A stretch of DNA of 50,502 nucleotides from an uncultured Lachnospiraceae bacterium (GTDB lineage Bacteria > Bacillota > Clostridia > Lachnospirales > Lachnospiraceae). The DNA is taken from contig CAMNRH010000021.1 in assembly GCA_946552115.1 (NCBI GenBank), forward strand, positions 1-50,502. Direction: 5' to 3'. Position numbers and translations under genes: made by a program. Below are positions 26,076 to 35,207 of this stretch, piece after piece (within the stretch, counting starts at the first letter, position 1; every line of letters starts with the position of its first letter). The notes beneath the pieces were generated by a model. That model saw only the letters and a program-made list of their open reading frames with translations, was not told where the DNA came from and made no database searches.

Positions 26076-27572
26076 ATGAAGTTTAAAACCCGGTTAATCA
26101 TAGCATTTTTTACGATTACACTCATCCCGGTTTTATTATCGTCCATTATGATTATAGTTTTGGGACGTTATCAGATTGGCGCAATTGATAAAGCGTACGG
26201 TATTACCGGGACAACGGTGGAAAGCCTTTCGAATCCGATGCAGGTGCTGTCGAGGGTAACGGAGAAACCCTATCGTGAATTGGAGGCTTTAGCAAATGAG
26301 TCGCCGGAGAATTTAGAGGATGCGACTTATCTTGACGAATTTAATCGGAAGCTTAAGGGAAAAAAAGCATTTCTTCTTGTTAGAAAGGAGCGGACGCTTG
26401 TATATATAGGGACGGATTCTGAAAAGATAAAAAAAATTACGGCACAGCTTCCGGAGTATGGAGAGTCGGACATTACTTCGGAAAATGGGATTTATCTTGG
26501 AGGAGACGCACAGGTGCTGGTGAAGCAGATTGATTTTTTGTATCCGGGAGGAGCCAGAGGAAGTGTGTTTATTGTTACCGACGTCAGCAATGTAATTCCG
26601 GAGGTAGAGCAATTTTTTGTGGATATGCTTCTATGTGTTCTGACGGTTCTTTTTCTGACGGCTTTTGCGCTTATTGTATGGATTTATAAAGGAGTTATGC
26701 ATCCGATTGAAAAGATGCAGGCTGCTGCGGGAAATATAAAAATAGGGAATCTGGATTTTGAGCTTAAGCCGGACTCCAGCGACGAGCTCGGTCAGCTCTG
26801 CGCAAGCCTTGAGGATATGAGAAAGCGTCTTAAGGATAATGCAGAGGAAAAGGTTGCTTTTGATAAGGAGAATAAGGAGCTGATCAGCAACATTTCCCAT
26901 GACCTTAAAACGCCGGTTACAACGATTAAGGGTTACGCGGAAGGAATTATAGACGGGGTGGCGGATACGCCGGAAAAGCTGGAAAAATATGTCCGTACTA
27001 TTTATAATAAGGCCAATGAGATGGATTTGCTGATTAATGAGCTAACGCTGTACTCCAAAATTGATACGAACAGGATTCCTTATGATTTCAGTATTTTGTC
27101 GGTGAATGAATATTTTAATGATTGCTCGGAAGAGCTGTCTTTGGAGCTTGAGGCGAAAAATGTCGAATTCGGATACTTTAATTATGTTGATCCAGGCGTG
27201 CGGGTGATCGCGGACGCAGAGCAGATTAAGCGGGTGATTCACAATATTATTAACAATTCGACAAAGTATATGGATAAGACAAAAGCTAAGGTTAATCTGC
27301 GCGTAAAAGATGTCGGCGATTTCGTGCAGGTGGAGCTTGAGGACAACGGAAAAGGCATTGCATCAAAGGATTTGCCTAATATATTTGACAGGTTTTACAG
27401 GACCGATGCATCAAGAAATTCTTCTAAGGGAGGAAGCGGTATCGGGCTTTCGATTGTGAAGAAGATTATAGAGGAGCATGGGGGGAAAATCTGGGCGACC
27501 AGCAGAGAGAATACAGGAACGACGATGTATTTTGTGCTTAGAAAATATCAGGAGGTGCCAGTACATGAATAG
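26076..27572 (+). CDS. Membrane sensor histidine kinase
   Basis: A 498-residue kinase. Two membrane segments (about residues 8-30 and 187-209) bracket an extracellular sensor of about 155 residues with no clear family. A HAMP linker follows (MHPIEKMQAAAGNIKIGNLD). The HisKA motif is NISHDLKTPVTTIKGYAEG with phospho-acceptor His275. The ATPase domain has HNIINNSTKY (N box), ELEDNGKGIASKDL (G1), IFDRFYRTD (F box) and SKGGSGIGLSIVKKI (G2). A GGAGGG ribosome site precedes it. It overlaps the response-regulator gene by 8 bases. The signal is unknown. Confidence 0.92.
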   Translation: MKFKTRLIIAFFTITLIPVLLSSIMIIVLGRYQIGAIDKAYGITGTTVESLSNPMQVLSRVTEKPYRELEALANESPENLEDATYLDEFNRKLKGKKAFLLVRKERTLVYIGTDSEKIKKITAQLPEYGESDITSENGIYLGGDAQVLVKQIDFLYPGGARGSVFIVTDVSNVIPEVEQFFVDMLLCVLTVLFLTAFALIVWIYKGVMHPIEKMQAAAGNIKIGNLDFELKPDSSDELGQLCASLEDMRKRLKDNAEEKVAFDKENKELISNISHDLKTPVTTIKGYAEGIIDGVADTPEKLEKYVRTIYNKANEMDLLINELTLYSKIDTNRIPYDFSILSVNEYFNDCSEELSLELEAKNVEFGYFNYVDPGVRVIADAEQIKRVIHNIINNSTKYMDKTKAKVNLRVKDVGDFVQVELEDNGKGIASKDLPNIFDRFYRTDASRNSSKGGSGIGLSIVKKIIEEHGGKIWATSRENTGTTMYFVLRKYQEVPVHE

Positions 27573-28254
27573 GATATTGATTGTAGAAGATGAAGTGGCA
27601 ATTGCAGATTTGGAGAAGGATTATCTGGAGCTCAGCGGTTTTGAGGTAGAGGTGGCAAATGACGGTGAAACGGGACTTTTAAAGGCATTGCAGGAGGATT
27701 ACAGCTTATTTATACTGGATTTGATGCTTCCGGGAGTTGACGGATTTGAGATTTGCCGTAAGGTTCGCGACGAGAAAAATACGCCGATCATTATGGTGTC
27801 CGCAAAAAAGGACGATATTGATAAAATACGCGGACTGGGGCTTGGAGCGGATGATTATATGACAAAGCCTTTTAGTCCGAGTGAGCTGGTGGCAAGAGTG
27901 AAGGCCCATCTCGCAAGGTACGACCGCCTGACAGGAAGCGCGGTGTCGAAAAATAAAGTAATCGAGATTCGCGGGCTTAAAATAGATACGACTGCCAGAA
28001 GAGTCTGGATTAATGGGGAGGAAAAGACATTTACGACAAAGGAGTTTGATTTGCTGACCTTTCTGGCGAGCCATCCGAACCATGTCTATACGAAAGAAGA
28101 ATTGTTCCGGGAGATTTGGGATATGGAATCTATCGGAGATATAGCGACTGTAACGGTTCATATTAAGAAGATTCGGGAGAAAGTAGAGATGGATACATCG
28201 AATCCTCAGTATATAGAAACAATATGGGGAGTTGGGTATCGGTTTAAGATGTAG
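27565..28254 (+). CDS. OmpR/PhoB-family response regulator
   Basis: A 229-residue regulator. The receiver domain has the acidic pair in VEDE, phospho-acceptor Asp52 in ILDLMLPG, and Lys in DDYMTKPF. The C-terminal winged helix (residues 130-229) has the usual TTKEFDLLTFLASHPNHVYT, REEIW-like and VTVHIKKIREKVE segments. I chose the ATG at 27565, just after AGGAGGTG, not the upstream in-frame start at 27478 inside the kinase gene. It is the partner of the overlapping kinase. Confidence 0.93.
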   Translation: MNRILIVEDEVAIADLEKDYLELSGFEVEVANDGETGLLKALQEDYSLFILDLMLPGVDGFEICRKVRDEKNTPIIMVSAKKDDIDKIRGLGLGADDYMTKPFSPSELVARVKAHLARYDRLTGSAVSKNKVIEIRGLKIDTTARRVWINGEEKTFTTKEFDLLTFLASHPNHVYTKEELFREIWDMESIGDIATVTVHIKKIREKVEMDTSNPQYIETIWGVGYRFKM

Positions 28255-28300
28255 TTAATTGGGGACGGGGTTTTTCTGGAAAAACCCCGTCCCCAATTAA
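28255..28300. repeat. GC-rich palindrome, copy 1 (perfect 22-bp stem)
   Basis: The left arm at 28255-28276 begins TTAATTGGGGACGGGG and runs through TTTTTC; the right arm at 28279-28300 is its exact reverse complement, with a 2-base centre. It begins directly after the response-regulator stop. It can act as a terminator, but the same core (GGGACGGGG...CCCCGTCCC) recurs at 31264 and 32318, so it belongs to a dispersed palindrome family. Confidence 0.85.
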
Positions 28301-28424
28301 AGGAAATATTCATAAATAGTATTGGCGTTTTTTCAGGTTATGCGTATAATATTCAATAGGCAGGCGGGACATGCCGGAAAGCCTGGAGATATGGGAATGG
28401 AAATGCAAATAAAGGAGTAAGATT

Positions 28425-29213
28425 ATGATTACAAGTACGGCAAATGCAAAAGTAAAACGGCTTGCAGGTCTTCAGAAGAAAAAGAAGCTCAGGGAGGAAG
28501 AGGCAGTATTTCTGGCGGAAGGCTTTCGGATGTTTCAGGAGGCGCCGCGGGAACGTTTGAAAGAGGTGTATGTGTCGGAATCTTTTTATAAAAAAGAAAG
28601 AAATGCATTGGAAAGCGTACTGAATGGTACAGGGGTGAGAGCTGAACTTCTGTCGGATCATGCATATGCGTATGTGTCGGACACGAAGACGCCGCAGGGT
28701 GTGCTGTGTGTGGTAAGGAGACGGGAATACTGTCTGGAGGATATGTTGGAGGCTAAAGATGCGTTTCTCCTTGTACTGGATAATCTGCAGGATCCGGGAA
28801 ATGTGGGGACAATTTTCCGTGCGGCCGAGGGAGCAGGGGTGACGGGAATTATTTTAAGCAGCGATTGCGCGGATATTTATAATCCGAAAACAATTCGTTC
28901 GACAATGGGTTCCGTTTACCGTGTTCCTTTTTATTATACGGGTAGGATGGGGGAAGTGCTGGACAGGATAAACAAAGCCGGAATCTCTGCCTACGCGGCG
29001 CATCTTGATGGAAAATGCGCTTATGATGAGGCGGATTACAGGGAGCCCTGCGCATTTCTTATTGGAAATGAAGGAAACGGACTTCGGGATGAAACGGCAA
29101 AAAGGGCGAAAGAATTTATCAGGATTCCGATGCATGGGCGCGTGGAATCGTTAAATGCCGCGGTTGCGGCGTCAATTCTTATGTTTGAGGCGGCAAGGCA
29201 GAGGAGGAGATAA
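28425..29213 (+). CDS. RNA methyltransferase, TrmH (SpoU) family
   Basis: A 262-residue SPOUT methyltransferase that puts a methyl group on ribose 2'-O of rRNA or tRNA. The N-terminal substrate domain ([20 protein letters not shown], then [10 protein letters not shown]) is followed by the knotted catalytic domain with [20 protein letters not shown] (motif 1, catalytic Arg), [10 protein letters not shown] (motif 2) and [17 protein letters not shown] (motif 3). The length matches RlmB/TsnR-like relatives. The exact nucleotide target is unknown. Its stop is one base before the next start. Confidence 0.92.
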   Translation: MITSTANAKVKRLAGLQKKKKLREEEAVFLAEGFRMFQEAPRERLKEVYVSESFYKKERNALESVLNGTGVRAELLSDHAYAYVSDTKTPQGVLCVVRRREYCLEDMLEAKDAFLLVLDNLQDPGNVGTIFRAAEGAGVTGIILSSDCADIYNPKTIRSTMGSVYRVPFYYTGRMGEVLDRINKAGISAYAAHLDGKCAYDEADYREPCAFLIGNEGNGLRDETAKRAKEFIRIPMHGRVESLNAAVAASILMFEAARQRRR

Positions 29214-29214
29214 T

Positions 29215-31260
29215 ATGAAGCCTGTGATTGATACGTCAAAAGAATACGGCATTGTATTTGACGGAGGCGGCGCAAGAGGGGCCTATCAGATAGGTGCGTG
29301 GAAAGCGCTTCGGGAGGCCGGAGTTCAAATTCGTGCAGTGGCCGGGACATCGGTAGGGGCGTTAAACGGCGCGCTTGTTTGTATGGGCGATGTGGATACC
29401 GCCGAGGACATCTGGCGGAAAATGACATTTTCGACGGTGATGGATGTGGACGATGAGTGGATGGAGCGTTTGTTCCGCAAAGAGACGTCCCTGAAAGAGT
29501 TTTTAAATGAAGGGTGGAAGAAGCTTAAGGACGGCGGGATTGATATTACGCCGCTTAGAAAGCTGATCCATGAGACGGTCGACGAGGAGACAATCCGGAC
29601 ATGCGGGATAGAATTAGCACTTCTGACATTTTCCGTTTCTGATTTTAAGGAGCTGGATTTAAGCGTGGAGGATATACCGGAAGGGCTTTTGGAGGACTTT
29701 TTGCTTGCCAGCGCGTATTTGCTCGGATTTAAAAATGAGCGTCTGCACGGAAAAAAATATATTGACGGCGGCGTGATCAATAACGTACCGTTGAATTCCC
29801 TCGTAAAGAGAGGATATGAGAATATTATTGAGGTAAGAATTTACGGGCCCGGAAGAGAGCCGAGAGTGAAGCTTCCGGAGGGAAGTATAAAGTATGAAAT
29901 CGCTCCGCGGGTGAAACTTGGGAGTATTATCGAGTTTTCAGGAAAGCGGAGCAGGCAGAATCTGACGATAGGCTATTATGATGCCAAAAGGCTGATTTAT
30001 GGCCTGGAGGGCTTCATCTATTACGTAGAGCAGACGCACGATGAAAAGTATTTTGAAGAGCTTCTCGGAGAGCTTAAGGAGCTTGAAAAAGCGGAAATCG
30101 GACTCAGGCTTAAGCTTCCGCTTGGCTTTACGGATAAGGAACTTTTTATGGGAATGCTGGAGGCGGCAGCGAAAATATTTCAAATTCCGAAATATCAGAT
30201 ATACACAGATGAGCAATTATATGATATTGTATATGAGAAATACCAAAAGTCAGACAGAATGTGTAACCTGCCCAGGTTTGTTCATGTACTGGCAGGATTA
30301 AGGGAGGAGCAGAGTATGAACTTAAAGGGAAGAAGCTTTATTACGTTGAAAGATTACACGCCGGAGGAGATTCTTTATCTCCTGGATTTGGCGGCGGATT
30401 TGAAAGAAAAGAAAAAGCAGGGAATTACCGGAGAGAGCCTCAAAGGAAAAAATATTGCACTGTTGTTTGAAAAACCATCCACAAGAACACGCTGTGCATT
30501 TACAGTAGGGGCGGCGGATGAGGGAGGGATTCCAACCTATCTGTCAGGGAATGAAATACAGCTTGGACATAAGGAAAGTATTGAGGATACGGCGCGCGTA
30601 CTTGGAAGAATGTTTGACGGTATCGAATTCCGCGGCTTCAGGCAGGAACATGTGGAGGCACTTGCGAAATACAGCGGCGTTCCGGTTTGGAACGGCCTGA
30701 CGGACGAGTATCACCCGACGCAGATTCTTGCGGACCTTTTGACGATGCGGGAGCATTTTGGATATCTGAGAGGACTTAAGTTTGTGTATCTCGGCGACGG
30801 GCGGAATAATATGGCCAACAGCCTGATGATAGGCTGTGCAAAGGTGGGCGTAGATTTCGTTATTATCGCGCCGGAATGTCTGTGGCCGACAAAGGAGCTT
30901 ATAGGATTGTGTGAGGAATACGCGGAAGAATCCGGTTCCACGATTACTGTGACAGACGATGTGGAGGCAGTAGAGAATGCAGATGTACTGTACACGGATG
31001 TATGGGCCTCTATGGGCGAGGAGGATAAGGCGGCAGAGCGGATAGAGCTTCTTACTCCTTATCAGGTAAATACAGCGCTCATGGATAAGACAGGAAAAGA
31101 AAGCACAATTTTTATGCATTGCCTGCCGGCGGTAAAGGGAAAAGAAGTAACCGAGGAGGTTTTCGAGAGCGGGGCAAGTGTAGTATTTGATGAGGCGGAA
31201 AACCGGCTGCATACGATAAAAGCAGTTATGGTAGCAACATTGGGGACAGGGACAAATTAA
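29215..31260 (+). CDS. Patatin-like phospholipase running in frame into ornithine carbamoyltransferase
   Basis: One open frame of 681 residues. Residues 1-365 are a patatin-type lipid acyl hydrolase: oxyanion loop [12 protein letters not shown], nucleophile Ser in [10 protein letters not shown], and the dyad Asp in [12 protein letters not shown]. From residue 368 on it is a complete ornithine carbamoyltransferase. No stop codon separates them. A full ribosome site (AGGGAGGAG) and ATG lie at the join (30316), so separate translation of the second enzyme is likely, with the long fusion as a possible second product. The start at 29215 is chosen because GGAGGAG lies 9 bases ahead inside the methyltransferase gene. 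Confidence 0.75.
   Translation: MKPVIDTSKEYGIVFDGGGARGAYQIGAWKALREAGVQIRAVAGTSVGALNGALVCMGDVDTAEDIWRKMTFSTVMDVDDEWMERLFRKETSLKEFLNEGWKKLKDGGIDITPLRKLIHETVDEETIRTCGIELALLTFSVSDFKELDLSVEDIPEGLLEDFLLASAYLLGFKNERLHGKKYIDGGVINNVPLNSLVKRGYENIIEVRIYGPGREPRVKLPEGSIKYEIAPRVKLGSIIEFSGKRSRQNLTIGYYDAKRLIYGLEGFIYYVEQTHDEKYFEELLGELKELEKAEIGLRLKLPLGFTDKELFMGMLEAAAKIFQIPKYQIYTDEQLYDIVYEKYQKSDRMCNLPRFVHVLAGLREEQSMNLKGRSFITLKDYTPEEILYLLDLAADLKEKKKQGITGESLKGKNIALLFEKPSTRTRCAFTVGAADEGGIPTYLSGNEIQLGHKESIEDTARVLGRMFDGIEFRGFRQEHVEALAKYSGVPVWNGLTDEYHPTQILADLLTMREHFGYLRGLKFVYLGDGRNNMANSLMIGCAKVGVDFVIIAPECLWPTKELIGLCEEYAEESGSTITVTDDVEAVENADVLYTDVWASMGEEDKAAERIELLTPYQVNTALMDKTGKESTIFMHCLPAVKGKEVTEEVFESGASVVFDEAENRLHTIKAVMVATLGTGTN
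30316..31260 (+). CDS. argF: Ornithine carbamoyltransferase (internal start)
   Basis: A 314-residue enzyme, the normal full size, that makes citrulline from ornithine and carbamoyl phosphate for arginine synthesis. Motifs are intact: carbamoyl-phosphate loop [36 protein letters not shown] for ornithine binding, and [12 protein letters not shown] with the active-site Cys. Its ATG follows AGGGAGGAG by 6 bases. It is in the same frame as the patatin gene upstream. No other arginine gene is nearby; anabolic or catabolic use cannot be told. Confidence 0.9.
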   Translation: MNLKGRSFITLKDYTPEEILYLLDLAADLKEKKKQGITGESLKGKNIALLFEKPSTRTRCAFTVGAADEGGIPTYLSGNEIQLGHKESIEDTARVLGRMFDGIEFRGFRQEHVEALAKYSGVPVWNGLTDEYHPTQILADLLTMREHFGYLRGLKFVYLGDGRNNMANSLMIGCAKVGVDFVIIAPECLWPTKELIGLCEEYAEESGSTITVTDDVEAVENADVLYTDVWASMGEEDKAAERIELLTPYQVNTALMDKTGKESTIFMHCLPAVKGKEVTEEVFESGASVVFDEAENRLHTIKAVMVATLGTGTN

Positions 31261-31263
31261 TCT

Positions 31264-31300
31264 GGGACGGGGTTTTTTTAGAAAAACCCCGTCCCCAATT
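31264..31300. repeat. GC-rich palindrome, copy 2
   Basis: GGGACGGGGTTTTT (31264-31277) pairs with AAAAACCCCGTCCC (31282-31295), followed by CAATT. It lies 4 bases after the argF stop and has the same core as the copy at 28255. Confidence 0.82.
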
Positions 31301-31313
31301 GGCGGATATATAG

Positions 31314-32294
31314 ATGAAAACAGAAATTTTGCGATTATTAAAGGAAGACGGCGGATATATTTCCGGTCAGCAGATATGCAACAGATTCGCCGTTTCCCGT
31401 ACGGCGGTCTGGAAAGCCGTCGAACAGCTCAAAAAAGAGGGCTATGAAATAGAGGCGGTGCGGAATAAGGGCTATCGTCTTATTGGAAGCCCTGATATTA
31501 TTTCACAGGCAGAGATACAGAGTATGGTGAAAACAAAATGGGCGGGCCGGAATATTATTTATTATGACGAAACGGATTCTACTAATATTCAGGCAAAGCT
31601 CGCCGGAGAAAAGGGCGCCGTGCACGGAACGCTGGCAGTTGCGGACAGGCAGGTAGCAGGAAAGGGGCGCCGCGGACGTTCGTGGGATTCTCCGAAAGGA
31701 ATGTGCGTATATATGACGCTTCTCCAGCGGCCGGAGATTGCCCCGGTGAAAGCTCCGATGCTGACACTTGTTATGGCGCTGAGCGTAGCAGAGGCAATCA
31801 GGCAGGAAACAGGGATGGCAGCCGAGATTAAATGGCCTAATGACATTGTGCTGAATAAGAAGAAGTTATGCGGAATCCTCACGGAGATGAGCACGGAAAT
31901 ACATGAAATCAATTATGTAGTGACAGGCGTGGGAATTAACGTAAATCAGGAGAAATTTTCCGGGGAAATACAGGAGCGGGCGACCTCGCTTCTGATAGAA
32001 AGCGGCCGCCGCATTAGACGCTCGGAGCTTATCGCAGCGGTAATGGAGCGGTATGAAGAAAATTATGAAGTATTTATGAAAACGGAAGATTTATCAGGAC
32101 TTCAGGAAAAATATAACAGGATGCTTGTAAATTACAATAAAGAGGTACGCGTACTAGAGCCGAAAGGGGAGTATAATGCGCATGCGGCAGGGATTAATCC
32201 GCAGGGAGAGCTTATAGTAACGACCTCTGAGGGAGAAGAAAAACATATCTTTGCGGGAGAAGTATCTGTTCGGGGAATTTATGGATATGTGTAA
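31314..32294 (+). CDS. birA: Biotin-protein ligase / biotin operon repressor
   Basis: A 326-residue bifunctional BirA. Residues 1-65 are a winged helix (YISGQQICNRFAVSRTAVWK, then GYEIEAVRNKGYRL). The ligase domain has the biotinyl-AMP loop GKGRRGRSWDSPKGM, catalytic Lys in AEIKWPNDIVLNKKKLCGIL and VVTGVGINVNQ. The C-terminal SH3-like cap ends the protein. It attaches biotin to carboxylases and, with biotinyl-AMP, represses biotin genes. The ATG lies 53 bases after the argF stop, beyond the palindrome. Confidence 0.95.
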   Translation: MKTEILRLLKEDGGYISGQQICNRFAVSRTAVWKAVEQLKKEGYEIEAVRNKGYRLIGSPDIISQAEIQSMVKTKWAGRNIIYYDETDSTNIQAKLAGEKGAVHGTLAVADRQVAGKGRRGRSWDSPKGMCVYMTLLQRPEIAPVKAPMLTLVMALSVAEAIRQETGMAAEIKWPNDIVLNKKKLCGILTEMSTEIHEINYVVTGVGINVNQEKFSGEIQERATSLLIESGRRIRRSELIAAVMERYEENYEVFMKTEDLSGLQEKYNRMLVNYNKEVRVLEPKGEYNAHAAGINPQGELIVTTSEGEEKHIFAGEVSVRGIYGYV

Positions 32295-32295
32295 C

Positions 32296-32368
32296 CGGGG
32301 ACAGGGTTTTTTCAATTGGGGACGGAGTTTTTTTAATTTTACCCCGTCCCCAACTTGTCTCCAACTTA
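32296..32368. repeat. GC-rich palindrome, copy 3 (compound)
   Basis: AATTGGGGACGGAG (about 32314-32327) faces ACCCCGTCCCCAACTT (32341-32356). Outside it, GGGGACAGGG (32297-32306) and TTGTCTCCAACTT (32355-32367) look like parts of a second, diverged copy. The core GGGGACGG...CCCCGTCCCC is shared with the copies at 28255 and 31264. Confidence 0.75.
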
Positions 32369-32380
32369 AGGAGAGTGTGT

Positions 32381-32713
32381 ATGTACGAAAATAAGATTGT
32401 ATTATGCGGAGCGAATTCATATGAGGAGAAATATTATCTGAATCCGGACTTTGAAGAGCTTCCGGATACGATTAAGGATGAATTGAAGATTATGTGTGTG
32501 CTGTATGTGCACGATGTAGGAGGAATCCTGACTTTGGTGTATGAGGAAAACGGGGAGCTTTGTTTTGAGGTGACCTCGGAGGAATTTGACCCAATGTTTG
32601 ATGATATTGGAAGTCAGCTTAAGATTAAGCAGCTTAAGAGGGAAAAGCAGGATTTGCTGCAGTCACTGCAGCTTTATTATAAGGTGTTTTTCCTGGGTGA
32701 GGAGGTAGAGTAG
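32381..32713 (+). CDS. Small conserved protein, DUF6145-like
   Basis: A 110-residue protein with no membrane segment. It opens YENKIVLCGANSYEEKYYLN, has the strand pair CVLYVHDVGGILTLVYEENG and GELCFEVTSEEFDPMFDDIG, and ends in a coiled-coil-like helix (KIKQLKREKQDLLQSLQLYY). I recognise it as the DUF6145 type found beside birA and coaX in Lachnospiraceae; function unknown. The ATG at 32381 follows AAGGAGAG; a GTG at 32375 is less likely. It is one base from the coaX start. Confidence 0.75.
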   Translation: MYENKIVLCGANSYEEKYYLNPDFEELPDTIKDELKIMCVLYVHDVGGILTLVYEENGELCFEVTSEEFDPMFDDIGSQLKIKQLKREKQDLLQSLQLYYKVFFLGEEVE

Positions 32714-32714
32714 G

Positions 32715-33488
32715 ATGCTTTTAGTAATAGATATCGGAAATACGAATATTACGTCCGGCGTTTTTCGCGGCGAGGAGCTTCTCGGTACGTTCCGGATGAT
32801 GACGAAGCTTCCGCGAACCTCTGATGAGTATGGGATTATGCTGAAAGGGCTTGTTGAGCATCAGGGAGTTTTAAGCACGGATATTGAGGCTGCGATTGTT
32901 GCATCGGTAGTGCCGGATATTATGCATTCCTTTGGAAGTGCGATGATTAAATATTTCGGAATCCGACCGATGGTGGTATCTGCGGGTATTAAGACTGGTA
33001 TTCGGATTGTGACAGAGAATCCGAAGCAGGTAGGGGCAGACAGGATTGTTGATGCGGTTGCTGCATATACGATTCATGGAGGTCCGGTTATTGTAATAGA
33101 TTACGGAACCGCGACGACCTATGACGTAGTAGGCCCGGACGGAACCTTTGAGGCAGCGGTTATCGCGCCCGGAATCCGAACCTCTGCCCAGGCAATGTGG
33201 GGACAGGCGGCGATGCTTCCGGCTGTTGAGATTAAGAAGCCGGAATCTATATTGGGACGGGAAACGATAGCGTCTATGCAGGCGGGTATTGTTTTCGGAC
33301 AAATCGGACAGACAGAATATATTGTGGAAAAGATTCGCCGTGAATCCGGTTATATGGACGCTAAGGTTGTGGCAAGCGGCGGGCTCGGTAAACTGATAGC
33401 AGGTGAAACGGATGTCATAGATGTCTATGACCCGCAGCTTACGTTAAAGGGTCTTCGAATTATTTATGAAAAAAATAAGAGACGTTAA
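32715..33488 (+). CDS. coaX: Type III pantothenate kinase
   Basis: A 257-residue kinase for the first step of coenzyme A synthesis. It has the ASKHA-fold phosphate loop IDIGNTNITSGVF, AIVASVVPDIMHSF, the catalytic Asp region VGADRIVDAVAAY, and the second phosphate loop VIDYGTATTYDVVGPDG. GIRTSAQAMW and SGGLGKLIAG are also typical. This form is not inhibited by CoA and needs a monovalent cation. It is in a tight operon with the gene before and dusB after (12-base gap). Confidence 0.95.
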   Translation: MLLVIDIGNTNITSGVFRGEELLGTFRMMTKLPRTSDEYGIMLKGLVEHQGVLSTDIEAAIVASVVPDIMHSFGSAMIKYFGIRPMVVSAGIKTGIRIVTENPKQVGADRIVDAVAAYTIHGGPVIVIDYGTATTYDVVGPDGTFEAAVIAPGIRTSAQAMWGQAAMLPAVEIKKPESILGRETIASMQAGIVFGQIGQTEYIVEKIRRESGYMDAKVVASGGLGKLIAGETDVIDVYDPQLTLKGLRIIYEKNKRR

Positions 33489-33500
33489 GATGGTGCAGGA

Positions 33501-34451
33501 ATGAAAATAGGAAATGTAGAATTAAATAATCCATATATATTAGCACCGATGGCAGGCGTTACGGACCTGCCATTTCGCATTCTCTGTATGGAGCAGGGGG
33601 CGGGGCTTGTCTGTATGGAAATGATAAGCGCAAAGGCACTGCAGTATAAAAATAAGAACACGAAAGCATTGCTGTCCATTCATCCGAAAGAATATCCGGT
33701 GTCCCTGCAGCTTTTTGGTGCAGAGCCGAAAATAATCAGCGAGCAGGCCAGGCGGATTGAGGAGCTGCCGTTTCAGATATTGGATATCAATATGGGGTGT
33801 CCGGTACCAAAGGTAGTCAAAAACGGAGAGGGTTCCGCGCTTATGAAGAACCCGAAGCTTGTATATACGATTGTCTGTGAGACAGTGAAAGCAATTCATA
33901 AGCCGGTGACAGTGAAGATTCGGAGAGGCTTTGACAATAACAGTGTCAATGCGGTAGAAATAGCGAGAGCCGTCGAGGAGGCGGGAGGCGCGGCGGTGGC
34001 CGTGCATGGACGTACAAGAGAAGAGTATTATTCCGGAAAGGCAGATTGGGAGATTATCAGACAGGTGAAAGAGGCGGTTTCGATTCCGGTTATAGGAAAT
34101 GGAGATGTGGATTCCTGTGAAAAAGCGGCGGCAATGATGCGGGAAACAGGATGTGACGGTATCATGGTCGGGAGGGGCGCGCAGGGAAATCCGTGGATAT
34201 TTGCAGAGCTTTTGGAATATGAAAGAAGCGGCGTCGTCCCTGAAAGGCCGGATATGGCTGTTATCCGAGAAACTATGTTAAGGCACGCAAGGCTTCAGCT
34301 TGAATTTAAAGGTGAGTATATTGGAATTCGCGAGATGCGTAAGCATGTGGCATGGTATACGAAGGGGATGAAAGGTGCGGCAAGGCTCCGTGCCCGTATT
34401 AACCAGACAGAGTCCTATCAGGAGCTTGAGGAGCTGTTGTATAGTCTATAA
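33501..34451 (+). CDS. dusB: tRNA-dihydrouridine synthase
   Basis: A 316-residue FMN enzyme that reduces uridine to dihydrouridine in the tRNA D-loop. It has the FMN loop LAPMAGVTDLPFRIL, MEMISAKALQYKNKNT, ILDINMGCPVPKVVKNGEGS with the catalytic Cys, VAVHGRTREEYYSGKADW and IMVGRGAQGNPWIF. The C-terminal helical domain begins after residue 240. It follows coaX in the same operon. Confidence 0.94.
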   Translation: MKIGNVELNNPYILAPMAGVTDLPFRILCMEQGAGLVCMEMISAKALQYKNKNTKALLSIHPKEYPVSLQLFGAEPKIISEQARRIEELPFQILDINMGCPVPKVVKNGEGSALMKNPKLVYTIVCETVKAIHKPVTVKIRRGFDNNSVNAVEIARAVEEAGGAAVAVHGRTREEYYSGKADWEIIRQVKEAVSIPVIGNGDVDSCEKAAAMMRETGCDGIMVGRGAQGNPWIFAELLEYERSGVVPERPDMAVIRETMLRHARLQLEFKGEYIGIREMRKHVAWYTKGMKGAARLRARINQTESYQELEELLYSL

Positions 34452-34564
34452 ATAGTTTCATTGTTTGGAGGGAATAAAAAGGACGTCCTGAACATATACT
34501 TTATCGTGCGCAGGACATGTTCTGAAAAGGTCTTTAAAAGGTCGATTTTCTACAATAGAAAATA

Positions 34565-34593
34565 TTGACAATGCAGGTGGGTTTGGGTATAAT
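34565..34593 (+). promoter_or_regulatory. Consensus sigma-A promoter of greA
   Basis: TTGACA (34565-34570), a 17-base spacer and TATAAT (34588-34593): both boxes match the consensus exactly. The greA-lysS pair should be strongly expressed. Confidence 0.92.
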
Positions 34594-34657
34594 GAATGAA
34601 TTGTGAAAGTCTCCTTATTCGGAGATTAGTAATTTCAGGAAAGGAAATAGAAGCACT

Positions 34658-35140
34658 ATGGAAGCAAAAAAAAGATTACTTACGTACGCCGGATTAAAGG
34701 CGCTTGAAGAAGAACTGGAGAACTTAAAGGTAGTAAAGCGCAAGGAAGTGGCAGAGAAGATTAAGGAAGCAAGAGAGCAGGGCGACTTGTCGGAGAATGC
34801 AGAGTATGATGCGGCAAAGGATGAGCAGAGAGATATTGAGGCGCGTATTGAGGAGCTTGAGGGTATCCTTAAAAATGCTGAGGTCGTAATTGAGGATGAG
34901 GTTGATTTTGATAAAATAAATGTAGGATGTACTGTAAAGGTATTTGATGTTACGTTCGACGAGGAAATGGAATTTAGGATAGTAGGTTCTACAGAGGCAA
35001 ACAGTCTGGAGGGCAAGATATCAAATGAATCGCCGGTAGGTCAGGCGCTGCTTGGAAAATCTGTGAATGATATTGTGGATGTTGAGACACAGGCCGGAAT
35101 GATGCAGTATAAAGTGCTGGACATCAGCCGTTCTATGTAA
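34658..35140 (+). CDS. greA: Transcription elongation factor GreA
   Basis: A 160-residue protein of normal length. The N-terminal coiled coil carries the acidic tip (AREQGDLSENAEYDAAKDEQ, with the Asp and Glu that help RNA polymerase cleave backtracked RNA). The C-terminal FKBP-like domain ends in ESPVGQALLGKSVNDIVDVE. AGGAAAG precedes the ATG. It is followed by an attenuator-like hairpin and lysS. Confidence 0.96.
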   Translation: MEAKKRLLTYAGLKALEEELENLKVVKRKEVAEKIKEAREQGDLSENAEYDAAKDEQRDIEARIEELEGILKNAEVVIEDEVDFDKINVGCTVKVFDVTFDEEMEFRIVGSTEANSLEGKISNESPVGQALLGKSVNDIVDVETQAGMMQYKVLDISRSM

Positions 35141-35162
35141 TATGATAAAAACAGGATTTTAG

Positions 35163-35188
35163 AACCCCTCAAATATGAGGGGTTGTTT
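35163..35188 (+). terminator. Weak terminator or attenuator between greA and lysS
   Basis: AACCCCTC (35163-35170) pairs with GAGGGGTT (35177-35184), an 8-bp stem with a 6-base loop and a TTGTTTAA tail. The short T-run suggests partial termination. Confidence 0.6.
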
Positions 35189-35207
35189 AATACAAGATAA
35201 AGGAGAG

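Noticed and set aside
30544-31212. A 222-codon open frame antisense to argF
   Set aside because: No family resemblance and no ribosome site; the forward strand carries a full enzyme.
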